The notes under the pieces are model-generated. The model was not told where the DNA came from and did no database searches. It worked only from the letters and a program-made list of their open reading frames with translations. Source: Bacillus sp. Marseille-Q3570 (GTDB lineage: Bacteria > Bacillota > Bacilli > Bacillales > Fictibacillaceae). Taken from it: a stretch of DNA of 64,000 nt. This document shows, in pieces, positions 24,411 through 33,849 of the stretch (within the stretch, counting starts at the first letter, position 1; each line of letters starts with the position of its first letter). Both the position numbers and the translations under genes were made by a program. The stretch lies in contig NZ_CAMGYZ010000002.1 of assembly GCF_946151055.1 (NCBI RefSeq), forward strand, positions 248,001-312,000. Direction: 5' to 3'.

Positions 24411-25529
24411 ATGATAAAAGAAACACATTCACCAAAAATCACACCCGAAAATGATCCGTGGGAAGCTTATCTGGATGTCACTGAACACGGGCAGATGGTA
24501 TTGAGCAATATAGAATTCACGACGACCACGATCTGCAACATGCGTTGTGAACATTGCGCCGTAGGCTATACATTACAACCGAAAGACCCCGATGCACTTC
24601 CAGTCGATTTGATGATACGTCGCCTTGAAGAAATCCCTCACCTTCGTTCGATCAGCATTACGGGCGGCGAACCGATGCTCTCCATGAAATCCGTTAGAAA
24701 CCATGTCGTTCCATTACTCCGTTATGCGTATGAAAGAGGCGTCAGGACCCAGATCAATTCGAACCTCACGCTTGATTTGAATCGATATGAACTGATTACA
24801 CCTTATTTAGATGTTCTACATATATCTCATAACTATGGATCTATTGAGGATTTTAACGAAATTGGATTTGCAATGATGGAGAAAAAGCCTACTGATGCTC
24901 AACGGGAGAAGTACTTCCATCTGATGGTGGAAAACGCGAAAGCTCTCACAAGTGAAGGGGTGGTTGTCTCTGCGGAAACAATGCTGAACAAACGGACTTT
25001 ACCCCATCTCGAAGCGATTCATGAACAGATCGTTGACATGGGCTGTCAGCGGCACGAAGTCCATCCTATGTACCCTAGTGATTTCGCAAGCGGTTTAGAG
25101 GCGGCATCGCTCCCTGAGATCAGGGAAGGTATCCATCGTTTGCTGGATTCTCGCGATCGATACACGTGGATGCTGTTCGGAACCCTCCCTTTTTACGCGT
25201 GCAGTGATAAGGAAGAGGACTTGATTCTGTTGAAACGGCTATACAATGAGAAGAATGTGACTGTCAGGAATGATCCGGATGGACGCTCCCGTCTGAATGT
25301 CAACATTTTCGACGGAAGTGTCATCGTCACTGATTTTGGTGATGCACCTCCCCTCGGAAATATTCAGAAAGATCGCTTACAGGATATTTATGATCGTTGG
25401 ATGAAAAGCAGGTTGGCTCAAACCGTCAATTGCCACTGCCCAGCCGTACAATGCCTCGGACCTAACATCCTTGTAAAAAACGCCTATTATCCAGAAGAAG
25501 ACTTCACCGTTAAAAAAGCGAATATGTGA
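24411..25529 (+). CDS. yfkAB: Radical SAM protein YfkAB
   Basis: 372 residues. Radical SAM cluster motif CNMRCEHC (about residues 42-49), SAM-binding GGEP in SITGGEPMLSM, and the C-terminal CHCPAVQC (C-x-C-x4-C) signature that defines the YfkAB group. Members are found across Bacillus; the reaction is not established and the extra cysteines suggest an auxiliary iron-sulfur site. ATG 24411 behind AAAGGAG. The final codons AAT ATG TGA run directly into element B copy 4. Confidence 0.93.
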   Translation: MIKETHSPKITPENDPWEAYLDVTEHGQMVLSNIEFTTTTICNMRCEHCAVGYTLQPKDPDALPVDLMIRRLEEIPHLRSISITGGEPMLSMKSVRNHVVPLLRYAYERGVRTQINSNLTLDLNRYELITPYLDVLHISHNYGSIEDFNEIGFAMMEKKPTDAQREKYFHLMVENAKALTSEGVVVSAETMLNKRTLPHLEAIHEQIVDMGCQRHEVHPMYPSDFASGLEAASLPEIREGIHRLLDSRDRYTWMLFGTLPFYACSDKEEDLILLKRLYNEKNVTVRNDPDGRSRLNVNIFDGSVIVTDFGDAPPLGNIQKDRLQDIYDRWMKSRLAQTVNCHCPAVQCLGPNILVKNAYYPEEDFTVKKANM

Positions 25530-25577
25530 AGAAAACTTGGCAAAGCCAATCCTTTGGCGCATGCTGAGCTTTATTTA
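25527..25577 (+). repeat. MITE-like element B, copy 4 (left half only)
   Basis: GAAGAAAACTTGGCAAAGCC and CCTTTGGCGCATGCTGAGC match the left half of copies 5 and 7; the right hairpin is lost. Its first bases are the TGA stop of yfkAB. Confidence 0.7.
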
Positions 25578-25613
25578 TCCCTTCGGCCGTGTATCAGTTG
25601 GACGATCTTCAGA

Positions 25614-25649
25614 AGTAAAACCTCCGAATACAGAGAAGGTTTTTACTGA
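25614..25649 (+). terminator. Possible terminator after yfkAB
   Basis: AGTAAAACCT ... AGGTTTTTACT imperfect stem with a T run in its right arm. Confidence 0.5.
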
Positions 25650-25669
25650 TTCTGATAGAGGCTCCACTC

Positions 25670-25801
25670 TAACGGACACACGAGACGTTATTCGGCACAA
25701 AATAGGATATTTTTGCAATTTAGCGGACATGAGAGACGCTATTTAGCTAAATGGGCATACTTTTCCGGCTAATTCAGGCAAATAAGCGCTGGTGTCCGTT
25801 A
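25670..25801. repeat. GGACA-type array, two direct and one inverted unit
   Basis: TAACGGACAC at 25670 and TTAGCGGACA 51 bases on, sharing GAGACG-TATT after the core; then TGTCCGTTA at 25793 is the exact reverse complement of the first word. Same family as 4329, 16582 and 58934. Confidence 0.75.
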
Positions 25802-25860
25802 AAGGTTTGTTTCAACTTTCATTTCAGATCGCAGCCTGATTTTTCAACTTACATTTAAAA

Positions 25861-25896
25861 AAGCTGGGGCTGTTCATATATCAGCCCCAGCTTTTC
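25861..25896 (-). terminator. Strong terminator of the S66/GNAT operon
   Basis: AGCTGGGGCTG and CAGCCCCAGCT stem of 11 bases, then TTTTTTAAAT on the minus strand. Confidence 0.9.
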
Positions 25897-26331
25897 TTAC
25901 AACTGTTTTTCCAGGATGATTTTCGGTTCACCTTTCCCATCCGTAAACGTACCAATCACATCAAATCCGTTTTTGATATTCAGAATCAGCATGCTCCGCC
26001 ACTGATTCTTCGTATGTGTCCGGATTGACTTATATCCGTTCTTCCGACACCAGTCATGTTGACAGATGAGAAGTTCCTCCCCTACACCTTTACCTCTATG
26101 ATCAGGATGGATTCCTCCTAACCAGCTGTAAAAATGGTTCGTCTTCCGTTCGTACCCGATTTTATACCCGATAGCTGTTTCCTTGTCATAAACCGCCAAA
26201 ATGCAGGGACGATGCTTTGATTGCAGTTCATCGTAAAAGCCATTTGTCGAGCTGAACACCAGATTGTGTAACGCACATAATTGATCAAGTGTTTTTTCAT
26301 CAGGCATACTTGCAAAAATACGAATATCCAT
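25897..26331 (-). CDS. GNAT N-acetyltransferase, 144 aa
   Basis: Motif A HPDHRGKGVGEELL and the following helix QHDWCRKNGYKSIRTHT are clear; C-terminal LNIKNGFDVIGTF is motif B. It is the second gene of an operon: its ATG is four bases after the stop of the S66 peptidase, whose last codons hold its ribosome site. In antibiotic-immunity contexts MccF peptidases and GNAT enzymes occur together, which would fit detoxification of a peptide-nucleotide or amino-containing compound; here that is inference. Confidence 0.85.
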   Translation of the reverse strand: MDIRIFASMPDEKTLDQLCALHNLVFSSTNGFYDELQSKHRPCILAVYDKETAIGYKIGYERKTNHFYSWLGGIHPDHRGKGVGEELLICQHDWCRKNGYKSIRTHTKNQWRSMLILNIKNGFDVIGTFTDGKGEPKIILEKQL

Positions 26332-26334
26332 CGA

Positions 26335-27315
26335 TCAGTGCTCCAGTATTTCGATTTTAGACTCTTGGCCGTTTGCTATGATTCTAGCTTTCCCACCAAT
26401 AGGAAAAATTGAAGTAGGCTGAGTATGACCGAAGTTCACATTCGAAATGATCGGGATGCCCTTCAATTCAGCTTTACGTCCGATGATCAGACGCAGTGTT
26501 TCATCCGAAATATCAGATTGAGGCTGGAACCTGCCAATGACGAGAGCTTTGATTTTATCCGCATCAGGTAAATGCAGCAATGACTGTAGATCACGATCGA
26601 AAATCAAATCCTCAGTCAAATAATCATCTTCTATGAAAAGAATTTTATCTTTTAAAGGAGGCATGTACTCCGTTCCCTGCAATAGATTCAACGTACAAAG
26701 GTTTCCGCCAATGATCGTCCCTTCCGCTTCACCCTCCTGCAGCACATCAAATGGACCTTGCTCATTGAATGTACGGTTCTCCTGATCTCTGAACCACGGA
26801 TCGTCACTCCAATAATCTGCCGGATATATTTCAAACGGCTCTTCTGTAAACAAACATTTTTTGAATTGATCTTCGGTGTACTCCAGACCTTTTTTCATAC
26901 CGAATGTCGAAAAATGCGGACCTGAATAGGTGACTAGATCGGATTTGGTATAGATTGCCGTACCTAGTGCAGTTATATCCGAGTAACCACAAAGAATTTT
27001 CGGATTGTTACGGATCAAATCATAATCCAGATAACGGAGTATTTGGTTCACATTATAACCACCAAGGAATGTCAGGATCGCTTTCACATTTGCATCCTGG
27101 AAAGCATCGTGGAGATCCGCTACACGCGATTGGATACTTGAAGATGTGAATTCATCGGATTCATTGACATGCTTTCCTAACGTGACGCGCAGCCCCATTT
27201 CTTCTAATCTCTCAATGGAATGACGTGCGTTTTCCTCCTGGTTGATACTCATGCTGGTAGAAGGGGCAACCACCCTCACCTCATCGCCAGCCTGGAGTTT
27301 GTTTGGAATTATCAT
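26335..27315 (-). CDS. S66 peptidase (LD-carboxypeptidase/MccF-like)
   Basis: 326 residues. Catalytic serine in LCGYSDITAL, Glu in ILFIEDDYL and His in VNFGHTQPT give the S66 triad. Early VRVVAPSTS and LGGYNVNQIL are family marks. MccF-type members cleave the amide of microcin C-like nucleotide peptides; LdcA-type members trim muropeptides. No signal peptide, so a cytosolic role is expected. ATG 27315 is chosen; a GTG at 27327 directly behind AAGGAA is the alternative. Coupled to a GNAT gene. Confidence 0.85.
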   Translation of the reverse strand: MIIPNKLQAGDEVRVVAPSTSMSINQEENARHSIERLEEMGLRVTLGKHVNESDEFTSSSIQSRVADLHDAFQDANVKAILTFLGGYNVNQILRYLDYDLIRNNPKILCGYSDITALGTAIYTKSDLVTYSGPHFSTFGMKKGLEYTEDQFKKCLFTEEPFEIYPADYWSDDPWFRDQENRTFNEQGPFDVLQEGEAEGTIIGGNLCTLNLLQGTEYMPPLKDKILFIEDDYLTEDLIFDRDLQSLLHLPDADKIKALVIGRFQPQSDISDETLRLIIGRKAELKGIPIISNVNFGHTQPTSIFPIGGKARIIANGQESKIEILEH

Positions 27316-27490
27316 AGCCTCTCTCACTTCCTTTCACGTTTGTAATATTTTCCTATCATACCAGATTAGGAGAAAAAAGGAAGGGACTTTTAAAGACTTC
27401 TTGATAAAGCTGTTTTGGGAGACTGTTAACGGAAAATCCAACTGACCCAAAAAATCATCTTAACCCATGAGTTTTCCTTATACGTAAAAA

Positions 27491-27521
27491 AGCCAGTCTT
27501 GAATTGATTTCAAGACTGGCT
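27491..27521 (-). terminator. Terminator of the M6 protease gene
   Basis: AGCCAGTCTTGAA/TTCAAGACTGGCT, 13-base stem, followed by TTTTTTACG on the minus strand. Confidence 0.9.
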
Positions 27522-27534
27522 GTCTTTATAACCC

Positions 27535-29943
27535 TTATTTATAGATTTTCACTTTTCCGACTGTTCCATCTCCACTCTCAGCTAGCACACGGAATTTCAA
27601 TCCGTATGTAGGGACGTTACGTCCTGCGTCTGGAAGTACTGGAGTCATATATTTCTTTGAATCATCAAAGAGCGGTGTTCTTTCAGTTGCATTATCCTTC
27701 ATCGTAATACCTAACGTATCACTGTAATCAAGGAACATCTTCTCAGATTTGCCTAAACCGAATGCTGCATCATGCATTTGATATCGAGTCGATCCTAGTG
27801 CACCATCGCTCCAACGGTTTACAATTTGGTCAGCGTCTACTACCCCAAGGAATCCTTCACCAGGATGGACACCTGTCCAGTTGTTGTCATACGAATCATC
27901 CACATACCATACAAGAAGTCCAGCATCATAATTCATCAGGCTGTTTCCACGACGGATATGTGAGAGTCCTTCATCAACACCGTTATGGGATCTCCATTCA
28001 AGGAGATAGTAGTGTTCTGAGGTGAATTTACCAGTATCCCGCTTGAATCCGTGTAGATCAAATGCTGCATCTGATTCTGATTCAGCTCCGTCAGATACAA
28101 CCTCACTACCGTCCGCAGTTACATTGACATTATCTACATACATTCCGTCAAGAGTCGAACCCCAGTCAGTCATGTAACGGTATTGTAATTGGATCGTTTG
28201 TCCAGCGTATTCACTTAAATCGATTGTTTCGTGAATCCATCCATTACTTGATCCAGTATAGCCAGGCATATTTTCTTTGATTGCCGGGTATCCATCTGAA
28301 ACAATATCAGAGGAAGTGTTTGGTGTTGATAAAGACTTCCATGTAGCACCATTATCAGTTGATACTTGGACCATTCCAAAGTCCCAATTCGATTCGATGT
28401 TATACCACACATCGTAGTCTAATGTTGCGTTCGTTGTATTCGTAAGATCGACCTCTGTCACCATCGTATGGTCGATTTCATCTCCTGTTCCACCATAGTA
28501 CTCATAGTCACCGCTTGCAGGTGTGTTTACCACAGTTTCTTTATCTGGAAGGTCGATACGTACTGCATCATTGTTCGTACCTTTTGTTACAGCTTCATCA
28601 AGTAACACTTCAGTTCCTTTGCTTGTTACATCATCCGCATGAATCGTTGTACCGGTCAACCAATTGCTTCCAGGCATTGAAGAATGCAAGAATTCTTTCG
28701 ACCATGCGCTGAATCCTGTAGGTTCAGTACCAGGTATGTCTCCAGCCCAGCTTCCGCTTGACATGATTGACCAATAAGCGACGGCTTCTCCAGCACCAGA
28801 ATAGATTGTGTCGTATTCATCCGGTAATCCTAGGTCATGTCCATATTCATGTGCGAAAACCCCAGCTGCACCGTCTGCAGGCTCAATGGTGTAATCGAAA
28901 GCATACATTGTGCCTACTCCCCAATAATCCACTTCTGGTTCAGGGGATCCAGTGATCGGGAATACTCCGCCAAGGGACCAACGATGTGACCAGACTGCAT
29001 CTGCACCAAGGCCGCCGCCGCCTGCTTCTTCACCGACAGAAGAATGGACGATCATCAGGTGGTCGATCAAACCATCTGGCTCACGGTAGTTTCCGTCGCC
29101 ATCAAGGTCATAACGGTCTTCTTGATCATATTGGCTTAAATCAAGGTCTGGATCCGCAGCAGCTGCCAAAAGTGCTTCTCTTACTAAAGCACGCGGATTG
29201 GAATCATTATCGCTAGCATTATTCCCACCGTAGTACGCTGCTGGATTCTTCGCTTTGTACCATCCTGCTACTTCCCCTTCGATTGAGTAGCTTCCGCCTG
29301 ATTGCTCTTCATAGAATTGCTTGACGGATACGAGGTTTTCGCCATTCGGTCCTACATAGCCATCGTCGCTGAACAGCATATCTGTATAATGCTCTTTCAC
29401 ATAATCTTCATAGTACATATCCGTATCGCCAGCTGCAATATTAGAAGCTGGGTAATCTGGATATTCGATCAGCAAAGCAAGTACTTTGTCTGTACGTGTT
29501 CCGCCATTCCATGCTTCCTCTGTAACGCCATCGACAGTATTCCCTTTAGTCTGGCCCTTCTTTTTCCCTTTACCAGAAACCAGGCCATTTTCTTTCATTT
29601 GTTCCTGTAGTCTTTCTTTTGATTCCTTTATTTCTTCTTGCAAATCTCCCTCATGCGAATGTTTTCCATTCGCTGCTCTTTCTTTCAAATACTTATTTAA
29701 TGCCTTTTCTGCTTCTGCAGGTGTCGCATTCTTTGAAATCTTTCCGCCTTCTTTCAGCATTTCTATCAATCTCTCATCATTCGCAATCCCGAGATCGATC
29801 GGTGCTCCCGCATAAGACTTTGAAACGCTTTCTTTGATATGCTCTGCTTCTGCGTGCTGAGGTGATGAAAATGCACCGTATGTAAGCGTACTGATCCCCA
29901 TCATGACTGCTAGTGCCGTGGATGCTATCTTCTTCTTTTTCAC
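27535..29943 (-). CDS. Secreted M6 metalloprotease, immune inhibitor A type
   Basis: 802 residues, similar in build to InhA of the B. cereus group. Signal peptide to about residue 32 (STALAVMMGISTLTYGAF), propeptide with charged helices to about 145, then the M6 catalytic domain. Zinc site HEYGHDLGLPDEYD at 365-378 is intact. C-terminal MAM/jelly-roll-like region (YAGQTIQLQYRYMTDWGSTL, then DNVNVTADGSE) and a final beta domain. Likely calcium-binding loop DLDGDGNYREPDGLID near 280-295. Degrades proteins outside the cell; in pathogens it cleaves antimicrobial peptides, but here nutrition is as likely. Own terminator; upstream 250 bases are A+T-rich without another gene. Confidence 0.93.
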   Translation of the reverse strand: MKKKKIASTALAVMMGISTLTYGAFSSPQHAEAEHIKESVSKSYAGAPIDLGIANDERLIEMLKEGGKISKNATPAEAEKALNKYLKERAANGKHSHEGDLQEEIKESKERLQEQMKENGLVSGKGKKKGQTKGNTVDGVTEEAWNGGTRTDKVLALLIEYPDYPASNIAAGDTDMYYEDYVKEHYTDMLFSDDGYVGPNGENLVSVKQFYEEQSGGSYSIEGEVAGWYKAKNPAAYYGGNNASDNDSNPRALVREALLAAAADPDLDLSQYDQEDRYDLDGDGNYREPDGLIDHLMIVHSSVGEEAGGGGLGADAVWSHRWSLGGVFPITGSPEPEVDYWGVGTMYAFDYTIEPADGAAGVFAHEYGHDLGLPDEYDTIYSGAGEAVAYWSIMSSGSWAGDIPGTEPTGFSAWSKEFLHSSMPGSNWLTGTTIHADDVTSKGTEVLLDEAVTKGTNNDAVRIDLPDKETVVNTPASGDYEYYGGTGDEIDHTMVTEVDLTNTTNATLDYDVWYNIESNWDFGMVQVSTDNGATWKSLSTPNTSSDIVSDGYPAIKENMPGYTGSSNGWIHETIDLSEYAGQTIQLQYRYMTDWGSTLDGMYVDNVNVTADGSEVVSDGAESESDAAFDLHGFKRDTGKFTSEHYYLLEWRSHNGVDEGLSHIRRGNSLMNYDAGLLVWYVDDSYDNNWTGVHPGEGFLGVVDADQIVNRWSDGALGSTRYQMHDAAFGLGKSEKMFLDYSDTLGITMKDNATERTPLFDDSKKYMTPVLPDAGRNVPTYGLKFRVLAESGDGTVGKVKIYK

Positions 29944-30194
29944 CTGATAATGCCCTCCCCTAAACTATTAAAATATAATATTCTAATACTTTTGTAGTAA
30001 TAGTATCAATTTGACGAAAAATTGTAAATATTATGTTTAATAATAAAGAAAAAGGGGAAAATAGACATATTTTTGTATATATTTGAAAAAATAAGAAATG
30101 GATTATGGTAATAAGTGCCTTCCGTAATTACATTAAATGGTAACTAAATGCTGTTTCACTTCATTATTTTGAAACAAAGAATGGTGTCATCAGT

Positions 30195-30226
30195 AAAAAG
30201 ACCCAATTAATTCTGTGGGTCTTTTT
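30195..30226 (-). terminator. Terminator of the toastrack-domain gene
   Basis: AAAAAGACCC/GGGTCTTTTT, usable on both strands, with T-rich flank on the minus strand. The rest of 29944-30295 holds only A+T-rich promoter-like sequence. Confidence 0.8.
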
Positions 30227-30295
30227 GCCATTGACTTTATTTTTTTACCATTACGCATACAGAGTCTCACCCTCGTTCCTGGTTCCGGGTTAACT

Positions 30296-30940
30296 TTAAG
30301 CTTGTTCCAGGATCACTTCTCCTACTCCGACATCCAGGTCAATGTCAATCTTCACCTCAGCCGTTTCATACGATTGGTTTTGATAACTGTCTCCGACAAC
30401 AATGAAATGATCTGCTTTGACTTTTCCAATCCCTTTATCAACATCAACCTTCATACCTGTATGTTTCGGCACACGGATTTTCATTTTCCCGACACCTGCG
30501 TCAATTTTGACTCTGAAACTATTTTTCCATTCTCCTGTCAGGTCGATTTCTGTTTCCCCTACCCCCGATTCAATATGTAAATCCATTAAATTCAACTTAG
30601 AAAGGCCTAGCTTCGACTTTCCTGCACCCAGCTCTACTTTCAGTGCGAGAGGCAGATCTCCATTCAATGCGATTTCCCACTCTTGTTTAGCCTTTTCCAT
30701 ACTCCATGTGGTTATAGATTTCTGAGGTACGACAAGTTTTCCGATACCACTTTCAGAAATATCATATACAATTTCGGGTTCAGGAGATTCCCCGTAGACC
30801 GTAAACCTCCCCTCCATGATTTCCATTGTTCCATCGTGCAGATCAAGTTTTCCAGTCCCTAATTGCAACTTTACATCCAATTCTGTTTCATTTTTCCGAT
30901 TAATGGTCTGTGTTTTCATCGTTCTTTCTTTTATGAACAT
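30296..30940 (-). CDS. Soluble toastrack (LiaF C-terminal-like) protein
   Basis: 214 residues with no membrane segment. The chain is a series of beta-strand repeats ending in G-x-GK turns (LGTGKLDL, SGIGKLVV, LGAGKSKLG, SGVGETEI, AGVGKMKI, KGIGKVKA, VGVGEVIL), about 20-30 residues apart, the pattern of the right-handed beta 'toastrack' found in LiaF and DUF4097 proteins. LiaF senses cell-envelope stress through such a domain, but here the membrane half is missing and no LiaRS genes are adjacent. ATG 30940 behind AAGGAGCG. Likely a cytosolic scaffold or partner of a membrane regulator. Confidence 0.78.
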   Translation of the reverse strand: MFIKERTMKTQTINRKNETELDVKLQLGTGKLDLHDGTMEIMEGRFTVYGESPEPEIVYDISESGIGKLVVPQKSITTWSMEKAKQEWEIALNGDLPLALKVELGAGKSKLGLSKLNLMDLHIESGVGETEIDLTGEWKNSFRVKIDAGVGKMKIRVPKHTGMKVDVDKGIGKVKADHFIVVGDSYQNQSYETAEVKIDIDLDVGVGEVILEQA

Positions 30941-31103
30941 ATCTGATCGCTCCTTGTTTAACGTTATCTAAAGTTTAATCGATCAAGGTATTTCCATAAA
31001 ACAGGCAAGAGGTTGGTTTCACATCAGTCTTAGGACTGAAGTGTGTTATTCGTTTTAGGATGGAGAATGGATGGTATATACTATCAGTGAAAGGATGAAT
31101 AGT

Positions 31104-32036
31104 ATGGAATTTCATTTTCTCGGAACAGGGGCAGGTGTTCCTTCTAAAGGCAGGAACGTTTCGTCACTTGCTCTGCGTTTCATGACAAATCGTGAAGGGG
31201 ATGTATGGTTGTTCGATTGCGGTGAATCTACGCAACACCAGATACTCCATACGAACTTGAAGCTATGGCAAATATCGAAAATCTTCATCACACATATGCA
31301 TGGCGATCACCTTTACGGCCTTCCCGGAGTTTTAGGGAGCCGCTCGTTCCAGGGAGCAGAAAATCCTTTGACAGTGTACGGACCGATTGGAATCCAAGAA
31401 TTTGTGACTGCTGCATTGGAAACGAGCAGGACCTACTTGAAATATCCTTTGGAGCTCGTTGAATATGAAGATGGATATGTTGAAAATGATGACGGTTATA
31501 AAATTGAAGTATCGTTACTGGAGCATGTGATCCCATCTTTCGGCATCCGAGTGACAGAACCTTCACAGCCTGGTCAGTTGCTTGTTGAAAAGCTTAAGGA
31601 ATTCGATGTTCCACCAGGACCCATCTATAAAAAGCTGAAAGATGGTAAGAGAGTCACCCTGGAAGATGGACGGATCTTGAACGGGACAGACTTTGTCGGT
31701 GAGGAACAACCAGGCAGAGTCGTTACGGTTTGCGGTGATACTCGTCCATCTGAAAAAACGGTCCAGCTTGCTCGAAATGCTGACCTGCTCATTCATGAGG
31801 CAACGTTTGCTGAGGGGATGGAGAATCAGGCGATCGACTACTATCACTCGACTACGATACAAGCCGCTGACATTGCGAAAAAGGCGAATGCCAAACGACT
31901 GATCCTTAACCATATCAGTTCAAGATACCATGACCAATCGGAAGAGTTACTTGAAAGTGCTGTCCGCGTTTTTACGAACACGGAACTCGCGCATGACCTG
32001 GACATTTTTCATCTTACAAAACGGAAATGCACGTAG
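31104..32036 (+). CDS. rnz: Ribonuclease Z
   Basis: 310-residue metallo-beta-lactamase-fold tRNase Z that trims tRNA 3' ends. Signature [36 protein letters not shown] and LNHISSRY supply the metal ligands; the flexible exosite arm is about residues 150-190 with the [12 protein letters not shown] segment. B. subtilis enzyme is 307 residues. ATG 31104 is chosen behind AAAGGATG; the reading frame is open 11 codons further upstream. Monocistronic with terminator. Confidence 0.95.
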   Translation: MEFHFLGTGAGVPSKGRNVSSLALRFMTNREGDVWLFDCGESTQHQILHTNLKLWQISKIFITHMHGDHLYGLPGVLGSRSFQGAENPLTVYGPIGIQEFVTAALETSRTYLKYPLELVEYEDGYVENDDGYKIEVSLLEHVIPSFGIRVTEPSQPGQLLVEKLKEFDVPPGPIYKKLKDGKRVTLEDGRILNGTDFVGEEQPGRVVTVCGDTRPSEKTVQLARNADLLIHEATFAEGMENQAIDYYHSTTIQAADIAKKANAKRLILNHISSRYHDQSEELLESAVRVFTNTELAHDLDIFHLTKRKCT

Positions 32037-32096
32037 CTATATTTGTAAAAACTAATAGCAAACGCAAAAGTGAAGCCCAATAAAGCTCCCATCAAT

Positions 32097-32128
32097 AAAA
32101 GACTTCGGCTGTTAACCGAAGTCTTTCT
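32097..32128. terminator. Bidirectional terminator between rnz and the ABC-F gene
   Basis: GACTTCGG-ctgttaa-CCGAAGTC flanked by AAAA and TTTCTT; serves two convergent genes. Confidence 0.85.
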
Positions 32129-32132
32129 TAGC

Positions 32133-33680
32133 TTAATCCACCCAATCTTCAACATTCCAGATATCTGTGACCCACTCCTCGTAAAATTCAGGTTCGTGGG
32201 AGACGATCAGGAGGGTACCCTTGTATTTCCTGAGCGCTTCCTTCAAAGCTTCTTTCGCCCGCACATCTAGATGATTTGTCGGTTCATCCAGGACAAGAAA
32301 GTTACTTTCCTGCATCATCAACACACAAAGTCTTACCTTTGTCTGCTCTCCTCCACTCAGGGTGTTCATCGGCTGATAAATGTGTTCGTTTTTCAAACCG
32401 CTTCTCGCTAGACGTTTCCGTACATCCTTTTCTTGCATGAGCGGAAATCTGGACCATACATATTGAAGAGCAGATTCTTTAATAGGCAGCATGATTTCCT
32501 GCTCAAAATAAACTGGTCTCACGAAGCTCCCAATCTTCACTTCTCCTCCAAGCGGATCAATGATCCCTAGTAAGGATTTGATTGTTGTTGATTTTCCGAT
32601 TCCGTTGTATCCTGTGATCGCAATCTTCCTATTCTTCTTGATCGTCAAATCGATGCCGCTAAACAATGGTCTCTCATAACCAACCTGCAGTTCGTTCGCT
32701 ATTACCACTTCTTGATTCGGTTCACGACATACATCAAAATTGAAACGTGGGACAGGTAAGTTTGACGGCTTTTCAATGCGTTCAATTTTCTCCAGCTTTT
32801 TTTCACGGCTTTTCGCCTGCTTGGCTGTCGATGCCCTCGCTTTATTACGGCGGATGTAATCCTCCAGCTTGTCGATTTCCCTTTGCTGTCGCACAAAAGC
32901 CTGATACGTTTGTCTTTTCCGTAATTCATAGGCTTCGGTAAAAGCATTGTAATCTCCCACATATCGAGTCAACGTTTTATGCTCCAAATGGTGGATCACC
33001 GTCACCACTGCGTTCATGAATGATGTGTCATGAGAGATCAAAATAAACGCATTCGGGTAATCCGATAAATATTTCTGAAGCCAGGTGATATGAACATCGT
33101 CCAAGTAGTTCGTAGGTTCATCCATCAATAAGATATCGGGTCGGCTCAATAACAGTTTCGCAAGCATCAACTTGGTCCGCTGCCCCCCGCTTAATTGTTC
33201 CGTCTCCGTAGTCATCCCTAGAGCTGTAATCCCTAAGCCTGCTGCTACTTCTTCTATTGTTGCATCGATCGTGTAAAACTGATGAGCATCCAACGTATCC
33301 TGTATTTTCCCGAGTCTATCGAGATCTTTTTCTAATTTGGTATTCTTCGGGTCTGATAGTCGTTCAGTGATGCTCCCCATCTCACTTTCTAGTTCATAAA
33401 GATGAGCAAATGCACCTTGCAAGTAAGTTTTGATGGTTTCTCCTTTTTTAAAATCAGGATGCTGCTCTAGATAACCGATTTCAATGCCTGGATGACGGTG
33501 AATATCGCCGCCATCAAGAACTAACTCTCCTATAAGCAGTTTCAATAATGTAGATTTCCCGCTACCATTAGCGCCTACAAGCCCGACATGCTCACCTTTC
33601 AAAAGCCTGAATTCGATTTGATTGAATAAAGTCCGGTCACCAAAACCATGTGTCAGTCCACTAACATGTAATATACTCAT
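32133..33680 (-). CDS. ABC-F family ATPase
   Basis: 515 residues, two ABC domains and no membrane segment. Domain 1: GANGSGKSTL, LSGGQRTKLMLAKLL, LLMDEPTNYLD; domain 2: GYNGIGKSTT, LSGGEQTKVRLCVLM, LVLDEPTNHLD. Between them is the charged P-site-reaching linker (about residues 245-310, RQQREIDKLEDYIRRNKARA). ABC-F proteins act on the ribosome as translation factors or antibiotic-protection proteins; the short linker resembles housekeeping members more than Vga/Msr resistance types. ATG 33680 behind AAGGAAGGAAC. Confidence 0.9.
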   Translation of the reverse strand: MSILHVSGLTHGFGDRTLFNQIEFRLLKGEHVGLVGANGSGKSTLLKLLIGELVLDGGDIHRHPGIEIGYLEQHPDFKKGETIKTYLQGAFAHLYELESEMGSITERLSDPKNTKLEKDLDRLGKIQDTLDAHQFYTIDATIEEVAAGLGITALGMTTETEQLSGGQRTKLMLAKLLLSRPDILLMDEPTNYLDDVHITWLQKYLSDYPNAFILISHDTSFMNAVVTVIHHLEHKTLTRYVGDYNAFTEAYELRKRQTYQAFVRQQREIDKLEDYIRRNKARASTAKQAKSREKKLEKIERIEKPSNLPVPRFNFDVCREPNQEVVIANELQVGYERPLFSGIDLTIKKNRKIAITGYNGIGKSTTIKSLLGIIDPLGGEVKIGSFVRPVYFEQEIMLPIKESALQYVWSRFPLMQEKDVRKRLARSGLKNEHIYQPMNTLSGGEQTKVRLCVLMMQESNFLVLDEPTNHLDVRAKEALKEALRKYKGTLLIVSHEPEFYEEWVTDIWNVEDWVD

Positions 33681-33762
33681 CGATTGTTCCTTCTTTCCTT
33701 GTAGTTTGGACCATCACACAAGACAGCAGAACAAGGCCTCATCCTTTCTTTAAGTGAAATAA

Positions 33763-33846
33763 AGAAAACTTGGCAAAGTCAAGCTTTAGCGCAGGCTGAG
33801 CCTCAGATGCCGTTATATTGAAGGAAGTATTTATACTTCCTTCAAA
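33763..33846 (+). repeat. MITE-like element B, copy 5
   Basis: Full element: AAAGAAAACTTGGCAAAG, GCGCAGGCTGAGCC, then the perfect right hairpin TTGAAGGAAGTA/TACTTCCTTCAA. This copy shows the right-arm palindrome best. Confidence 0.85.
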
Positions 33847-33849
33847 TAT

